DNA of 64,000 nt, from contig MNCI01019132.1 of assembly GCA_015680685.1 (NCBI GenBank), positions 381,313 through 445,312 on the forward strand, read 5' to 3'. The notes below the pieces were generated by a model. The model made no database searches, had not been told where the DNA came from, and was given only the letters and a program-made list of their open reading frames with translations. Positions within the stretch are counted from its first letter, which is position 1. Every line of letters begins with the position of its first letter. The stretch comes from Gnetum montanum. Lineage: Eukaryota; Streptophyta; Gnetopsida; Gnetales; Gnetaceae. Both the position numbers and the translations under genes were made by a program. Of this stretch, positions 12,641-25,389 are shown one piece after another.

Positions 12641-13379
12641 GCATTAAACCTAAAATTGGCAAGGAAACAACCACCCAAGAGATTACCTTATCCATAAGGA
12701 AATTAAGGGTAGTAGTTCCACCCAACATAGTAATATCTAAGTGGAGCACTACCTCAACCTCAAAAGTAGTATTAGCAATGGAAAAACCCATAGTCATGGG
12801 GGATGCCAATACCATAACAATAGTATCCTTACCAATAGTCAAATCCTTCTAGATATTATGTCTAGTAACCTATATCTCCTCGTGGCTCTACAAGCCACAC
12901 TCCTTTCACTCATTACTACTACCCTTTAGAATATCACTAAACCCCCACTTTGTGAACTAAGTCTCCCTTCGCTTATCCTCCTCTTTATCCATCACTTCAC
13001 CTTACACCTTCTCACATCACTTCCTTGTTGCTTGTACCACTAATGTAAGGGGAAATTCCACAATAGCCATAACAACAAAATGCCACAAGGTTAATAAACT
13101 TATAGCTGAATGATCATCCAAGTGGCTCTAAGCACCAACCTCAAAATATGGCCTTCTCTAGGCCCAATAGTCCATAGAAATCCTTGTAGATATCTATGGC
13201 TACTAACCATGTATCAGTTTCTATTGGAATATCCTCAAGTCTCCTTTAAACAAAATGTCCTTAAATGTATATACCATCATGTTGACCCACACAATCATAG
13301 ACTAGATCAAGGTAGGTTAACTTTCCAAGAAAAAATATGATCTTGGGAGTCCCTTAATCTATTTTCATATTATAGGAAA

Positions 13380-13720
13380 TGATCCATGCAAGGCTCTACT
13401 TGGTTCAAGTTCTGATATGAACTAAATTACTCAAGAGATATACAAGACCTGGAACTTATCTCCACTAAAGAAATGCAACATTAATTTAGATCTTATGTAT
13501 TAGTCCATCACTGTTCCTCTAGGATTAATGGAGTACATTATGACCACTATCTATGGTTGATCATACCCAAAATATTTTCTAGTGATCCATGTGGAAAATT
13601 AAAAGGGGAACTTCCCTATTATCATGGGAAGGACTTGGCTCAGTACCATTGATGCCAAGATGTAGATTAGAGACCTTTCATTAGAAATCTTCAAGGAAAC
13701 GAGTTTAGCAAGCTCTAGAA
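13380..13720 (+). pseudogene. E2 protease remnant
   Basis: The catalytic block reads LLGSSSDMN, where E3 has LLDSGSGVN, so the catalytic Asp and Gly are lost. Further on, FPIIMGRTWLSTIDAKM at about 13615-13670 matches the family block. Confidence 0.75.
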
Positions 13721-14269
13721 GAAGAAAGTTCCATGTGTTACATATAGTGACATAGAATGTCATTACATGCAAAGGATATGGACCATGAAAGGCACATCCA
13801 TCATAACATTCAATAAGTATGCCAAAACATCAAATATTTAAAATTCCCTACATGTAGTAACAACAAAATAGGAAGGTACCCAATGGCTAACATTAGAAAA
13901 TCACTTTGAATTAATAATATGCATGGAACTAATGGATATCATCACAAGTGCCTCTATAGATAATATGAATGAAATTGAGCAAATCCATAACCAACACTTC
14001 CACAAAAACACAGAAGTGGATTACAAGGAGTTGGAAATCTGTGACAATTTTAAGTAGAAGTCCATTGAACTTAAAGCTTTACCAAAAAAATTAGAATATT
14101 TTTTTTCTCAATAATGGCATATCAATAATAATTAATGTTATTGAAAGTAGTGAAAAAATAACCAACAACCTTTGCATAATCATATCATGAGCTAAGAGGG
14201 ATAGATCCACGAATATGCCAACATAGAATTTATAAAGATTCCTCTATCAAGCCAAGGAGGCAATCACAC

Positions 14270-15260
14270 AGGAGATTGAATCCTAAGCTCAAGCAAGTTG
14301 TTAAATATGAAGTTGAATAACTTCTTAAGGTAGGATTCACCTATAACTACTATAGTTTTCTAGATGGTTATACTGACTATAACCAAATCTAGATAGCATG
14401 AGAAGATCAAGCCAAGCTAACTTTCACAAGTCCTTGAGGAACTTTCACATATTTTGACCTATGTAATGCCCTTGAAACTTTTGAATGCCTAGTGCTTAGT
14501 ATTTTTTAACAATAGATCAGTAGTGATGGGGAAATCTTCATGGATGACTTCTCCACCTATGGTACTAACTTTAAATACTCCTTACACTATCTAGAGTAGG
14601 TGTTAAAGTGTTATGTGGAGACAAACTTATGGCTCAATTAGCATAAAAGCCATTTGATGGTCCAAGAGGGCACAGTCTTAGGGCACGAAATTTTAGGAAA
14701 AGGGATAGAGGTGGACTTGATAAAGTATGATTTATTATAGAAATACCAAAAAACCTCAAACTATAAAAAGATGTAAGTTCATTCCCTAGCCATATTGGTT
14801 ATTACAAGTGCTTCATCAAAAATTTTTCTAAACCACTAGTGGAGCTTACAAAGCAGGATGCACCTTTTGCTTAAACTAAGAAATGGTTTAGATTGGTCTA
14901 GACCATTCTACATAATGACATATGCATCCAACTATGCATTGGAAGTGGTGCTTACATAATTAGATTACTAGAAATGTCTATATTACATCCATTATGAAAG
15001 TAGAAGTATTTTGGATGCACAATTAAACTACATCACCATTGAGAAGGAGCTCATGGTAGTGGTGTATTCCTTGGAAAAATTTAGGCACTATGTGCTTGGA
15101 TATCAAATTTTATGCACACTGACATAGTGCCATTCATTTCTTGATGAATAAGCTTGTGGTGAACCCCCATGTCATACGATGACTGATAATTTTGCAAAAG
15201 TTTGACTTTACCTTGGTGGACAAGAAGGGAACTGAGAACATAGTTTCTAATCACTTATCT
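14270..15260 (+). pseudogene. E2 RT and RNase H remnant with internal RT deletion
   Basis: RT resumes abruptly: the KVG block near 14330 is joined directly to YYSFLDGY, so the N-terminal fingers region (present in E4 as SEWVSPLVIIPKK...) is deleted. The active-site loop FMDDFS is at 14537-14554. RNase H follows with DAQLNY, EKELMVVVYSLEKF near 15016-15085. Stops are frequent. Confidence 0.8.
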
Positions 15261-15479
15261 TAGTTATGATGAAATAACAAAGAGGATGCAGAGCCTTAAT
15301 TTGATCAATTTCTAGATGAATTCCTCTTTGCTAAATTCATTGAAGTCTAAGATCCAAGAGATACCAATTGTTATGCTAAATTCCTCTCAACTCCAACATA
15401 ATAAGATATTAAGAAGAAAAAAAAACGTTTCTTCATCAAGTCAAGCATTACATAAATATGAAAGGCAACCTATACATGA

Positions 15480-16620
15480 CTTTTGCTGATAGCTTCATTT
15501 AATGGTATGTACTTGATTTTGACCAGTTACACATCCTCCAAGATGCTCATGAGCATCATTTATAGGGGCCACTACATAGAAAGGAGAATGGCTATAAAGA
15601 TCCTCAGTCAAGATACTTCTACCCAATGATATTCATGAATGCTCACAATTTTTCCTATTCATGTGATTACTATTAAAAGGATAGAGGAATAACTATATAA
15701 ACAAAATGGTCTCAATAGTGAATCCAACCATCGGAGCCTTTTGAATTCTGGGGCATTAACTTCATGGGATCCATCACTCCTGTGTCAAATGGAAAGCCTT
15801 ACATCATTATTTTTGTTAACTACTACACTAAGTGAGTTGAAGTTATAGCAGTATTAGACTATACATCCATCACTACAACTTGATTTGCACAACAACAAGT
15901 GATAAATAGTTTTGGTATGCCTAGAGCACTCATTTCTAATAAAGGAATCCACTATACCAGGTTTACTTTTTAGAAACTAATGCAATGCTTAAGGGTGCAA
16001 CATAAACTTACAATCCCCTATCATCCCTAAGCTAATGATAAAGTTGAAGTTACCAATAGGAAGATCACTAGGATACTAACAAGAACGATTAATGAATATA
16101 GGAAGGACTAGAGTACTAAACTCAACGATGTTCTTTAGGCATACCGTTTAACTTGGAAGCTTCCTATAGGCTACTCTTCCTAAGAGTTAATGTATGAAAA
16201 GTTACTAAAACTTCCAATCCAAGTTAAACTCTATACACTTACAATAGCCTATGAGCTTGACCTTGACATTAATTTACCACAAAAAGAACAACTAATGACA
16301 CTCAATGTGCTAGATGAGAATTGACAAGTAGTCTTGATGATGAATGAAGTGAACAAAGTACACTCCAAACAACATCATGATACATAAATAAGAAGAGTTA
16401 AATTCCAACTGAGAAATAAGGTTCTTTAGTGGAATCCCATGCATGTGCTACAACACACTAAGTTTCAAATGTTATGGGATGGAAATTATATCATACGTGC
16501 AAATTTTCCTTCCAAAGCCATGATTATCTACCACCCTTCAAGTCCTCACAGATGTTTATTGGTCAACATACAACAAGTTAAGCCATTCTTGGAAACTTAA
16601 GTAACCAACAACACAAACAC
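15480..16620 (+). pseudogene. E2 integrase remnant
   Basis: Blocks homologous to the E4 integrase are readable in shifted frames: the entry to the catalytic core at about 15745-15840 (GSI.PVSNGKPYII), NREI-like and PIGYS blocks at about 16020-16200, and the C-terminal region near 16440-16600. Many TAG/TGA stops are present. Confidence 0.7.
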
Positions 16621-18600
16621 CTCACACTAGAATAGGCTCACTCCATTTTTCAAATCTCCTTTCAACATAGTCATAGGATAGATGGCCATCCAAATTAAAA
16701 CATTGATGAGGCTAACCTATTTTTTTTTCTTTTTTGTTTTCCACCATTCTTTATACATTTTCTATTTTTTAAAAAATATTTTCTTGTTTATTTTATATAG
16801 TTTTCCTTTTATTTTTATCTTTACTAATTTCAATTAGTTTTATTAGAATTCTTTGATTTTTTTATTACTACTACAAGTTTAGAGAATTATTTCAAGCAAG
16901 CTATCACTATTGTGATTAACTAACAAAAAGGTCAAATTTTATCTATGGATTATGTTCTCTACTAACGATCTATCAATTCTTTGGTAGTGAGCTCATGACA
17001 TCCATCCATTTCATTTGTTCCGTGAGAAATCAGTATCTTGGGTGCACAAGGTTCTTTCACATTAAAACTTAAAAAAAATTAATCAATGATCTTAATAGCC
17101 AACAAACTAGGAAAAGACCAAGTGAGGATGGAAAAGGGTACAATCTCAAGGGAATTTGATATGATTTCTCTTAATATCATTCTTAAGTTATATAAAAATC
17201 CACTAGTATATCATCACTCATACTATTGACCATAAAAGTAAGCATTTCATTACATGGTGTGATTCTCATGAACAAACATACATGGGAATTCAAAGCACAT
17301 TTCTTGCACTCAATAATGGGTTACAAGTATTGGTTATGCATGAAGACATGTTACCCATACCTGAAGGCATCTCTCTAATTAAGGCCCTCTCTACTTCTTC
17401 TCTTTTCTTCTTCTTCTTTTGGAGTAATGGTTGTCCTTAGGGTTGTCCTAGATTTTCAATCAATGTAGAGCGAGCATATATCAATGTGACACTAAAAGAG
17501 GAATGGACTTGGTCTTAACTTAGAATGAATAGGTATTAGATCATCTTAATTATAATTTCCTCCAAGAACCTTATGTGACTAGGATGTTGATTATCTCATC
17601 CATGTCCTCTCCCTACCATTCATTCATCTTATGATCTACCACCTTAATGGCTCATGCCATAGGAAGTTGCTTAGTTTTATTTCCAGATCACATAAGCCTT
17701 GGAGAATTTCTTTCATGGGTATGAAATTTAACTTAAATCAACCATTCATCATCATTGGGGGACACAAACTCCAAATGATGAAGGTATGCAAGGGCACAAG
17801 AAGCCTATGCCTACTTTGGGAGCATCCCTATAGTCTAACTTGAGTTAAATTCCCTCAACATACATCACTTGCTTAATCAATCATCTTAATAGCATTCAAA
17901 CATCTAATTTTTCTTTCTTTGTCTCTCTACTTCCTTATTCTCTTTTCTTCTTCTTCTCTTGGATTAATGGTTATACTTGGTGTTGTCCTAGGTTTTTAAT
18001 CAATGTATAACAAGCATATATCAATGCGAGGTCACTAAACGAGGAATGGATTTGTTCTTAACTTGGAATGGATCAGTATTAGATCATCTTAATTATAATT
18101 TCCACCAAGAGCCTTGTGTGGCTAGGATGTCAATTATCTTGTCCACATCCTCTCCCTACCATTCATTCATCTTATGATCTACCACCTCAGTGGTTCATGC
18201 CATAGGAATTTGCTCAATTTCATTTCTAGATCACATAACCCTTGGACAATTTCTTTTATGGGTATGGGATTTAACTTAAATAAACCATTCATCATCATTA
18301 AGGCCCATAGATTCCAAATGATGAAGGTATGCAAGGGAACAAGAGGCCTATGCCTACTTTGAAATCATCCCTTTAGTCTAAATAAAGTTAAATTCCCTCA
18401 TCATATGTTACTTGCTTAATCAATCATCTTAATAACATTCAAACATCTAGTTTTCCTTTATTTGACATCATAAATTCATTCAAATCCACTTGAATTACTT
18501 CTCATAGGATAAACCTATCCTCTATTATGTTGTTGTCATTATTCTCCATCTTTTTAGCTTCCATTTGGCTCTTGTTGAATTTCAAAACTTGTCCAAAATT
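16621..18600 (+). other. E2 post-pol non-coding region
   Basis: No gene is seen. It opens with a T-rich tract (16715-16880) found at the same place in all elements, then a block shared with E4 (44900-45430) and E5 (55800-56210), including GACATGTTACCCAT at 17345. Confidence 0.7.
17384..18467 (+). repeat. Tandem duplication, two units of about 540 bp
   Basis: Unit 1 (about 17384-17924) and unit 2 (about 17925-18467) align throughout. GGAGTAATGG at 17421 corresponds to GGATTAATGG at 17961, and TTATGATCTACCACC occurs in both units. In the duplicated copy only unit 2 is present (56225-56808). Confidence 0.85.
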
Positions 18601-18639
18601 CCTCCATTTCTTGATCTAAAAAATTACTAAGAACTGCTA

Positions 18640-18735
18640 CATTGACATATCCCCATTGACGCAGTGGGATGAGTCAACATAGCTTCATTGAGCAGCCCCA
18701 TCAACGCAATATAAAAAGTCTATATATGCGTAATG
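18640..18735 (+). promoter_or_regulatory. Putative internal promoter upstream of E2 ORF3
   Basis: Two CATTGAC motifs and GCAGCCCCATCAA (18692-18704) precede a TATA box ATATAAAAAG (18710-18719). The same motifs occur in the U3 of this element's own LTRs, for example GCAGCCTCATCAA at 21722-21734. A GTAAGT donor-like site follows at 18808. The function is inferred. Confidence 0.5.
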
Positions 18736-19195
18736 CTTAGATTATTTTTCATCATTTTCCAAAAACACTAAAGGAATTTATGTAATGTTTTAGAGCCCAA
18801 GAACCTTGTAAGTGCTCTAACTTGCAAACTGCTAACTCATTTTTACCTATTCTTTGATGCTTGAGCTATTGGAGGTATGCTTTACGTCATGGGAAATACA
18901 AACCTATGGTTTCTCTTAGAAATTTTTTCAAATTTTTTCTAAGCCCCATGGTCAACCCATTAAAATAATATTAAATTCATTACCATGAAGAGTTAAGACC
19001 AATAAAAAAACTCTAATAGCTAGGAATACAATAATATTAAAATAATACACGTAGCTAAGCTCACAAACAAGCACTTAAATGGTCAACCCTTAACACCTAA
19101 TAAATAAACATAACTTGATCTAAAAAGGAAATATATTCAAATGACTAAAGGTTATGAACTAAAAAGTTAATCATGGACTATGTTTATGACTGCAA

Positions 19196-21450
19196 ATGGC
19201 ACCAAAATGAGGACCACAAGTAGGAGGACCATCATAGCTCAGGGAAAAGTAACCATGAGGGGGAAGGGGACAAGAATAGCAGCAACCACAACCCCAAGAA
19301 AAAGTAATCGAGGTCACACATACTATTGGACTCCTTCAATAGGAACCCAAAGTGGAATCTATTAGGTAGATTCCAACTACAAAAATAGGCCAATCTATAT
19401 AGGACAAGGCTCTTAGGCCAAGCCCTACCATGGAAGTCATCCTCATGGAGGCCTACTTAGAATGCATTAGGACAAAGGAGGTCCAAAGTATCATCCACTA
19501 GGAGCTAACCTTTGGATCCTTCTTAGAATTAACACTAAAAGAGGTCAGGACACAACTATAGGATCTCCCTTGTGGTCCATTTTCTCTAACAATATAGAGT
19601 GGTACATGGGCATACTTATTCTTGAATAATCAACAAGGAGATGCATCAATAAAAATTAAGAAAATCACCATCTCCTACTTGGTTGAGGTCATTGTATATG
19701 CCCTCAATTTGCTTAACACTAGGGTAAAACTTGTTAAAATATTAACACAAGTAGACTTAGAGAATGAGAAGGAATGGGCCCAGGGAGGTTACAATGGATG
19801 GTAAGGAGTACAATACTCTTACAAAGGTGCATATGGCTTATTTCAAGATTTCAGCCTATCATCTAAACCCAACAGTGAGGCCTAGTAAGGTGATAGCCTT
19901 TTCCACTAGGGCATGTGTTGCTCTAAGTGGAAAATTCCTAATCAATCTACCTAATCTCATTTCCCTAGAAATTAAGAAATACTTCAAGGAAAATGAGAAT
20001 GATAGTAAGACACTTCCTTTCCCATGTTTGATCCGCAAGTTGTGCAAAATGGGAGAAATAGCTTACTACTAAAATAATATGGTCTACCATGCTCTTGCCA
20101 CCTCATGGTAGGAAATGATGAAGGATAAGATAGAGGCAAAGGTGCAAGAAGGAGAGCAACCACCACCACCATCACCTATAGCTTTAGAAACTACAGTAGA
20201 GATGCTTGCAACTATTGAATGACTCAAAAAAATTTAGGAGTAGCAATTATAGTACAACAAGGATCTACAAGTGGTGCAAAGTCATCCATTTACCATCTAG
20301 AAATGAGTCATTTGAATGAGCTCATATAGACCATTAGCTAGTTGGACAGAAAAGATGACCTTGTTATTCTTCTCATAGAGAAACTAAGCATCCACAAGGC
20401 CCAATCCAAGTATCAGGGAGGTCACTATGTCCATTGACTAATAAACATTTCCTAAAATTTTAGGAAATGCTACGATGTTCTTAGTCATGTTGGAGGAAGG
20501 TGATGGGGCAATAATCCTAATGATGTAGCACAACGACCAAGAGATAGTGGCAAAGGTGATGGCTAACAAAGTAGAGGAGGTCCTTAATGCTCTTGCAATG
20601 TCTGTGCCAAACATCATTGCTATGGCAAACATCTATACGTCTGTAAGAGCAAAAAGTGGTCAGATGAGCACTGCCCAACATGAGAAGGTGTTGGAAACAT
20701 TAGTAGGAGTTGGGAAACTACTTCTAAATATCATTGATCTTTCAAATGAAATCACTTCAAACTAGTTGCAACTACTTGAGACAAGGGAAAAATTACTAGT
20801 TTCCAATGCATAACTTGAAGAAGCCACTACGTTCAATTAATGGTTGGCTTCCAAAGTTGCTAAGTTAAGGGCATGTCTCTCTAACACTATCATTCTTAGG
20901 CCAGAGCTTACACAGGATGAAGTTGTTCAATAGATTCAGCAAAAATACTAAGAGGCCAAGAATGTGAAGGAAATGATGATCTATGATGTACCTCTATCAA
21001 AGGTCATGAATAACAACACTAACAAAAACCTGTCGTAAGATCATAAGGAGAACTTGGTCCTTACCAAGGATAATCAACACTTGTGAAATGCTGAGCAGCC
21101 AAAAAATGAATTGGTAAGAACCTAGCAAGAAGGATGAACAACAACTAGGAGTTGCATAACCTTATAAAGATGTTCAACATTGAACATAAGACATTCATAG
21201 CCTAGTTTTTTAATGCAAAGAAAATGTTTCCTTCGATGCAATGCCTATGGCATATCCTTACACTAGTCCATATCAGTGAAGTTTCCTAGATTATTTATGA
21301 CTGTGAAGTAAAGAGGAAAAGATAAAAGCACTTTTGGATGCTTTCAAACTTTCAGTGGTAGCAACAGGGTAGCCTCAACCACTAGCAATAATGAGATGAG
21401 ATGAAGAACCATCTGAACAACAGGAGCCTCCACCTTCAGGAATAATTTGA
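19196..21450 (+). pseudogene. E2 ORF3 remnant: extra post-integrase ORF of unknown function
   Basis: The start ATGGCACCAAAA matches the E4 ORF3 start ATGGCCCCAAAA. Shared blocks are LTFGSFLELTLKEVRTQL (E4: LNFGPFMEIALEKVKTQL), IKIKKITISYLVEVIVYALN (E4: VKIEEFLVSYSIKEIVKALN) and YFKISAYHLNP, then FPCLIRKLCKMG near 20020-20055. The C-terminal half contains a helical stretch (VMANKVEEVLNALAMS..., 20556 onward) and likely coiled coil. The pattern recalls the plant transposon protein-like domain found after pol in some Athila/Tat elements; that assignment is inference. Many stops are present. There is no signal peptide or clear membrane segment, so I see no support for an envelope. Confidence 0.65.
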
Positions 21451-21688
21451 GAATTCATCATGCCTTTGTCCATTCAATAAGAAACTTCTAAAATTTTATC
21501 TAAGTATCTAATTTTGTTGCAAAAGGGCATTTATTTATTATAAAACTATACAATTAATCACTCATTATTAGTTGAAGTTAATCAATCTATTTATTTTGCA
21601 ATAAATTCCATACTTCCCCAAATTTTATAAGAAACTCAAGCCCAATTTTGTTTACTCAAGACTAAGTTTTTAATCAGTTGTGGAGGTA

Positions 21689-22555
21689 TGATAAACCATC
21701 AATAATACAGGCTACGTTAATGCAGCCTCATCAATTAATCCTCATCGATGGATGCTAGCATGCATTGACACTAATACATCAACACTAATTCAGTCATTAT
21801 GTATATAAATGCACACACCCCTCATGTTTATGACACCTTTCATTCTTAATCTTAGCCAAATTCTTGTAGTTTCTTCCTTTAAAAGTTAGAATATTTTCCC
21901 TCTGAGTGCCCACAGTATGGATTTATGAGATTATACAATATTTTATTTGAATGCACATGTACCTGGACACATTTTCATGGATGGCAATAAAATCAAGATT
22001 TCTTATATCCATTGCAATAGTTAGATTATTTTAATTCTACTTTCAGCACTTTACTTTACATGCAATTTACATTCTTGTTCTTAAATAATAAATGGTATCA
22101 TTTATAAGCAACATGAGTGCCAATATATTAATGCTTGGTAATCCCAACAATGGATTCTTGGTATGCTTAGTAGTATACACTTGGTAACCTTACAATGTTA
22201 ATATTAGTTCAAGATGTGTATGATAAATGGGAATAGATACTCCATGTCAAGATAGTTAGTTAATGTAGTTAATTAGTTAATTAATTTAATTATTAAATCT
22301 TCATTCAATCATATAGTAATTAAAAGAAAAATAATAATAAAAATATAAAAGTAAATATCTTATGCCTCAATCACACTTAACGATACACACAAATCCACAC
22401 AAGTATGGATTGGGAAGACAATGATTTACAACTACACAATTCATTATTTAAGAATATGGGTAACTTAGGTAAATAAGTCCACAAAATTTGATTGGATCAT
22501 GTGTAAACACTTGTGATTCATATGGTTGGGCGTAGTGATTACCCACTGCTCATCA
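21689..22555 (+). repeat. E2 3' LTR (alpha type)
   Basis: It begins TGATAAACC directly after a polypurine tract, GTTGTGGAGGTA (21677-21688), and ends CTCATCA followed by the AATAC target-site duplication. It is 867 bp, against 891 bp for the 5' LTR. Confidence 0.92.
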
Positions 22556-22560
22556 AATAC

Positions 22561-23150
22561 CAACATAGATGATTTGGATATTGTTGATGATCGTTTGGGA
22601 CCGCCAACATGGGGTGGCCTCATAGTCTTGTGACCTTGGGAAGTCACAAGATCAAAGGTGTTTTTCAAATAGTGTTTAAGTTCTTGGTGGTCTCTAGCAA
22701 CACCAAGGCCCAGATACCTCCAAATAAACTTAGTATTTATGTCAGTATGTGTTTGTTGTTGCGAATGTTGGAATGGTTGGGTTATGTATAAATCTATAAT
22801 TAGCTTTTATAAAAGAAATTTGGCTAACTTTGCCAAAAACTGAGTTATTAAAGATTTCTATTTTGTCTAATCACTTAGTCTATACGATCTCTATAATACC
22901 TACTTATAACAAATAAAATTTTACAAAAACATTTGAGCACAATTCTACCAATTTACTCCTAATTTCCCCCAAAGAGAAAGTTCCACAAGAAAATTGGAAA
23001 TAGAGCAAGATTCAATGGACTTAGAAAGAGAAAGAAAAGAAAGCAAAATTGTGTGAAATATCAAATATTTAAGCAAAATAAATTGACATGAGAAAACACT
23101 TCACATTAAAGCTATTCCTAATTCAATAACTACGAATTGAACAAACTGCC
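22561..23150. other. Unassigned host DNA between E2 and E3
   Basis: No gene or repeat was recognised. It is present again at 60899-61488. It flanks E2 (AATAC) on the left and E3 (CTGCC) on the right. Confidence 0.6.
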
Positions 23151-24087
23151 TGATGAGTGGCAAGGTACCCCTACACTCAACCATATGAAACGAGCATAGC
23201 ACACTTGATCCAGTTGAACTCCATAGACTAAATGCCTACACGCCTCATGGAACACTTAAGGTTAACCATTCGTTATCTTCCCAGACTTACTTGTAGTTGT
23301 CACGGTGTATGGTTAAGTAAGTCCGAGGTATATGAGTTTTATAGCTTTTATGTTTTTCTCCTATGCTAACAAGGTGAAGGGTTGAGAAACTAACTAATTC
23401 TAACTAATAAATAAGTCTAAATTACCTAGCATCAGCATTTTTTCCCACTTACCGTACACACCCTGAACCGATGCAACTGTGGCTACCAAACACTAATCAT
23501 TGCTAGGATCACCACGCGTAACGCACGTGCTCGAAGTGGTCGTACTGAGGCACTTAACTAGGAGGAAAGGGTTGAGAGAATATAATCTAGCCTAAGTGTG
23601 ATGAGTAGCCAATTCCTTGACTATCCGTACACATATTTATGCACAACTACCACTGGGATTACCAAGCGTAGATCCTGGATACGCCATTGGGTTACCAAGT
23701 AGTCACACTAGATGCTCATAATCAAGTCGTACTCATACCGCATTCTAGGAGTTTAGGGTGAGAGAGGAAATAATAAATAAATCCTATTCCATGCACTGCA
23801 AGGTTTATCCAAGAAGTTCATCTTTATTGCCGTACATAACTTGTGTTCAGGTATAATGTTGCTTGAATAAAGATCCATTCACCTTAGGACTCCTACTGCG
23901 GGCACATGGAAAATATTCTATCTCTGGAGTGATCAAACTGCCAAAGTTTCCCTACTTCTAGCCCAAGATGGAAAATAAGGGGAGTGTCGCCTCTTATTTA
24001 TAGATTTGGTGACGGACCGCGATATCGTGTACACGATATCGCAGGGGACGACGCAATATCACGACTCGTGCGAATCGTGTCTCATCA
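23151..24087 (-). repeat. E3 3' LTR (rho type)
   Basis: The plus-strand ends are TGATGAG and CTCATCA. In element orientation a TATA box (TCTATAAATAAG, about 23993-24004) lies just downstream of a perfect 24-bp palindrome at 24019-24042 (half-site GCGATATCGTGT). The polypurine tract on the minus strand (TTGGGGTA, 24088-24095) abuts the LTR. Confidence 0.92.
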
Positions 24088-25389
24088 TACCCCAATGACT
24101 GAATGAAAAATTGTCCTCAAGTTCCTTACAAAATATTGGGAAGGTATGGGATTATTGATGGGAATGGAACTAATGGGATGACATGTGAATGGATCATCAT
24201 TACAAGACTTGACAAATTCGTGTTCATGACAACAAGGTTGAATACCTTACTACAATGACATCAGGCCTTAGTTGGCAGTTGAGAAAGAGAGAGAGAGAGA
24301 GAAGTGTTATTACTGCCAACACCAAGATTGTGCCTTTCATTGTCCATCCATAAGCACATCATCGATCTTGCTCCTTGCATAGCCACTTCCAGCACTACTC
24401 CATTCCAAGTGTTTGCTTCCAAATTCCATCCATTGTTGCATGATTGTCATCTACACACACAACACTATCATATATTAGCAAGGGTAAATGAATCATTATG
24501 TAATTGATACCTTGCTTCGGTGTAAGTCCATTGGCTGAGTTGTGGTATGGCCGATACAAATCTGGAGATATATTAATGATGACTACCGAAGGTGTAGGGG
24601 TTAGGAAGAAAATCAAAAAATTTGGGGCTAGGAGAAAATCAAAAAAATCGGGCCCCATACCCCCATAACTAATCACAAACCTCCAGTAGCGTTAGAATGG
24701 AGAAAAGAAAGGAGAAAGAAAGATAGATAAAAAGGGACAACTATAGCATTGATAAAATGGGTGTCAAGATGGTAATGAACAAAAGAAAATTAATTGCAAA
24801 AATGTTAGAGAAAAGAAGTTAACTAGTGCACCAAATAGGAATGTCAGTGGGTTCTCCCCAAAGTAGGCTCATGCCCTAAAAAACCCACATTCAAAGAGTT
24901 CGTAGGCTCTGGGAATGTCATTTGGGACAAGAGTTAAAGTCTTAACCACAAGCGTTTACCAAAAAGAAAACAATGCATCAACCAAAATATGTACACTAAT
25001 GATACAACTGGCAATGAGGTGAACAATGGAGAGAAGGATGGAGAGAAGAGAATGGAATGGAATCCCAAGAACAAGGTGGTGTACAGCCCCTTGTGTGTGT
25101 TATGATTAATGTAACTTGGCAAGTCTCATTTCAACTCCGGCCTCAAACCACCCACATCCAGTGACTTTTCATCAATGCATTCAGCCAATCCATCCTCTTG
25201 AAGTAACAAGATTGTCATCTCCAAGAGTCACCACCATTCCGACAAAACAAAGGAGAGAAGGGGAAGCAAGAAGGGCCTTAGTTAGAGAGAACATCTTTGG
25301 TTCCATAACTAGTGCTTGTAGCCCAAGATTATTTCGTCTAAGGGGTGTGCTTTGAATTCTCACTTTCTTTGTTTTTTTTTTTTTTTTTT

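Larger units (their letters stand above)
9719..22555 (+). mobile_element. E2: near full-length gypsy LTR retrotransposon with extra ORF3
   Basis: Two LTRs of the same family (9719-10609 and 21689-22555) are flanked by an exact 5-bp target-site duplication AATAC (9714-9718 and 22556-22560). Between them are gag, protease, RT/RNase H, integrase, a long non-coding region, a promoter-like block and an additional ORF3. All frames are decayed. From 17884 rightwards the element is duplicated at 56225-60893. Confidence 0.93.
17884..25389. repeat. Segmental duplication, copy 1 (visible part)
   Basis: Colinear with 56225-63720 at a spacing of 38336-38341 bp with only small indels and, by eye, a few percent substitutions. 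It contains the E2 3' part, host flank 22561-23150, the E3 3' LTR and the start of the E3 3' region. Copy 1 runs into the assembly gap. It presumably continues to 56224 if the event was a tandem duplication. Confidence 0.9.

Noticed and set aside
19196-21450. ORF3 as a retroviral-type envelope
   Set aside because: No signal peptide, membrane anchor or cleavage site is visible. It looks soluble and helical.
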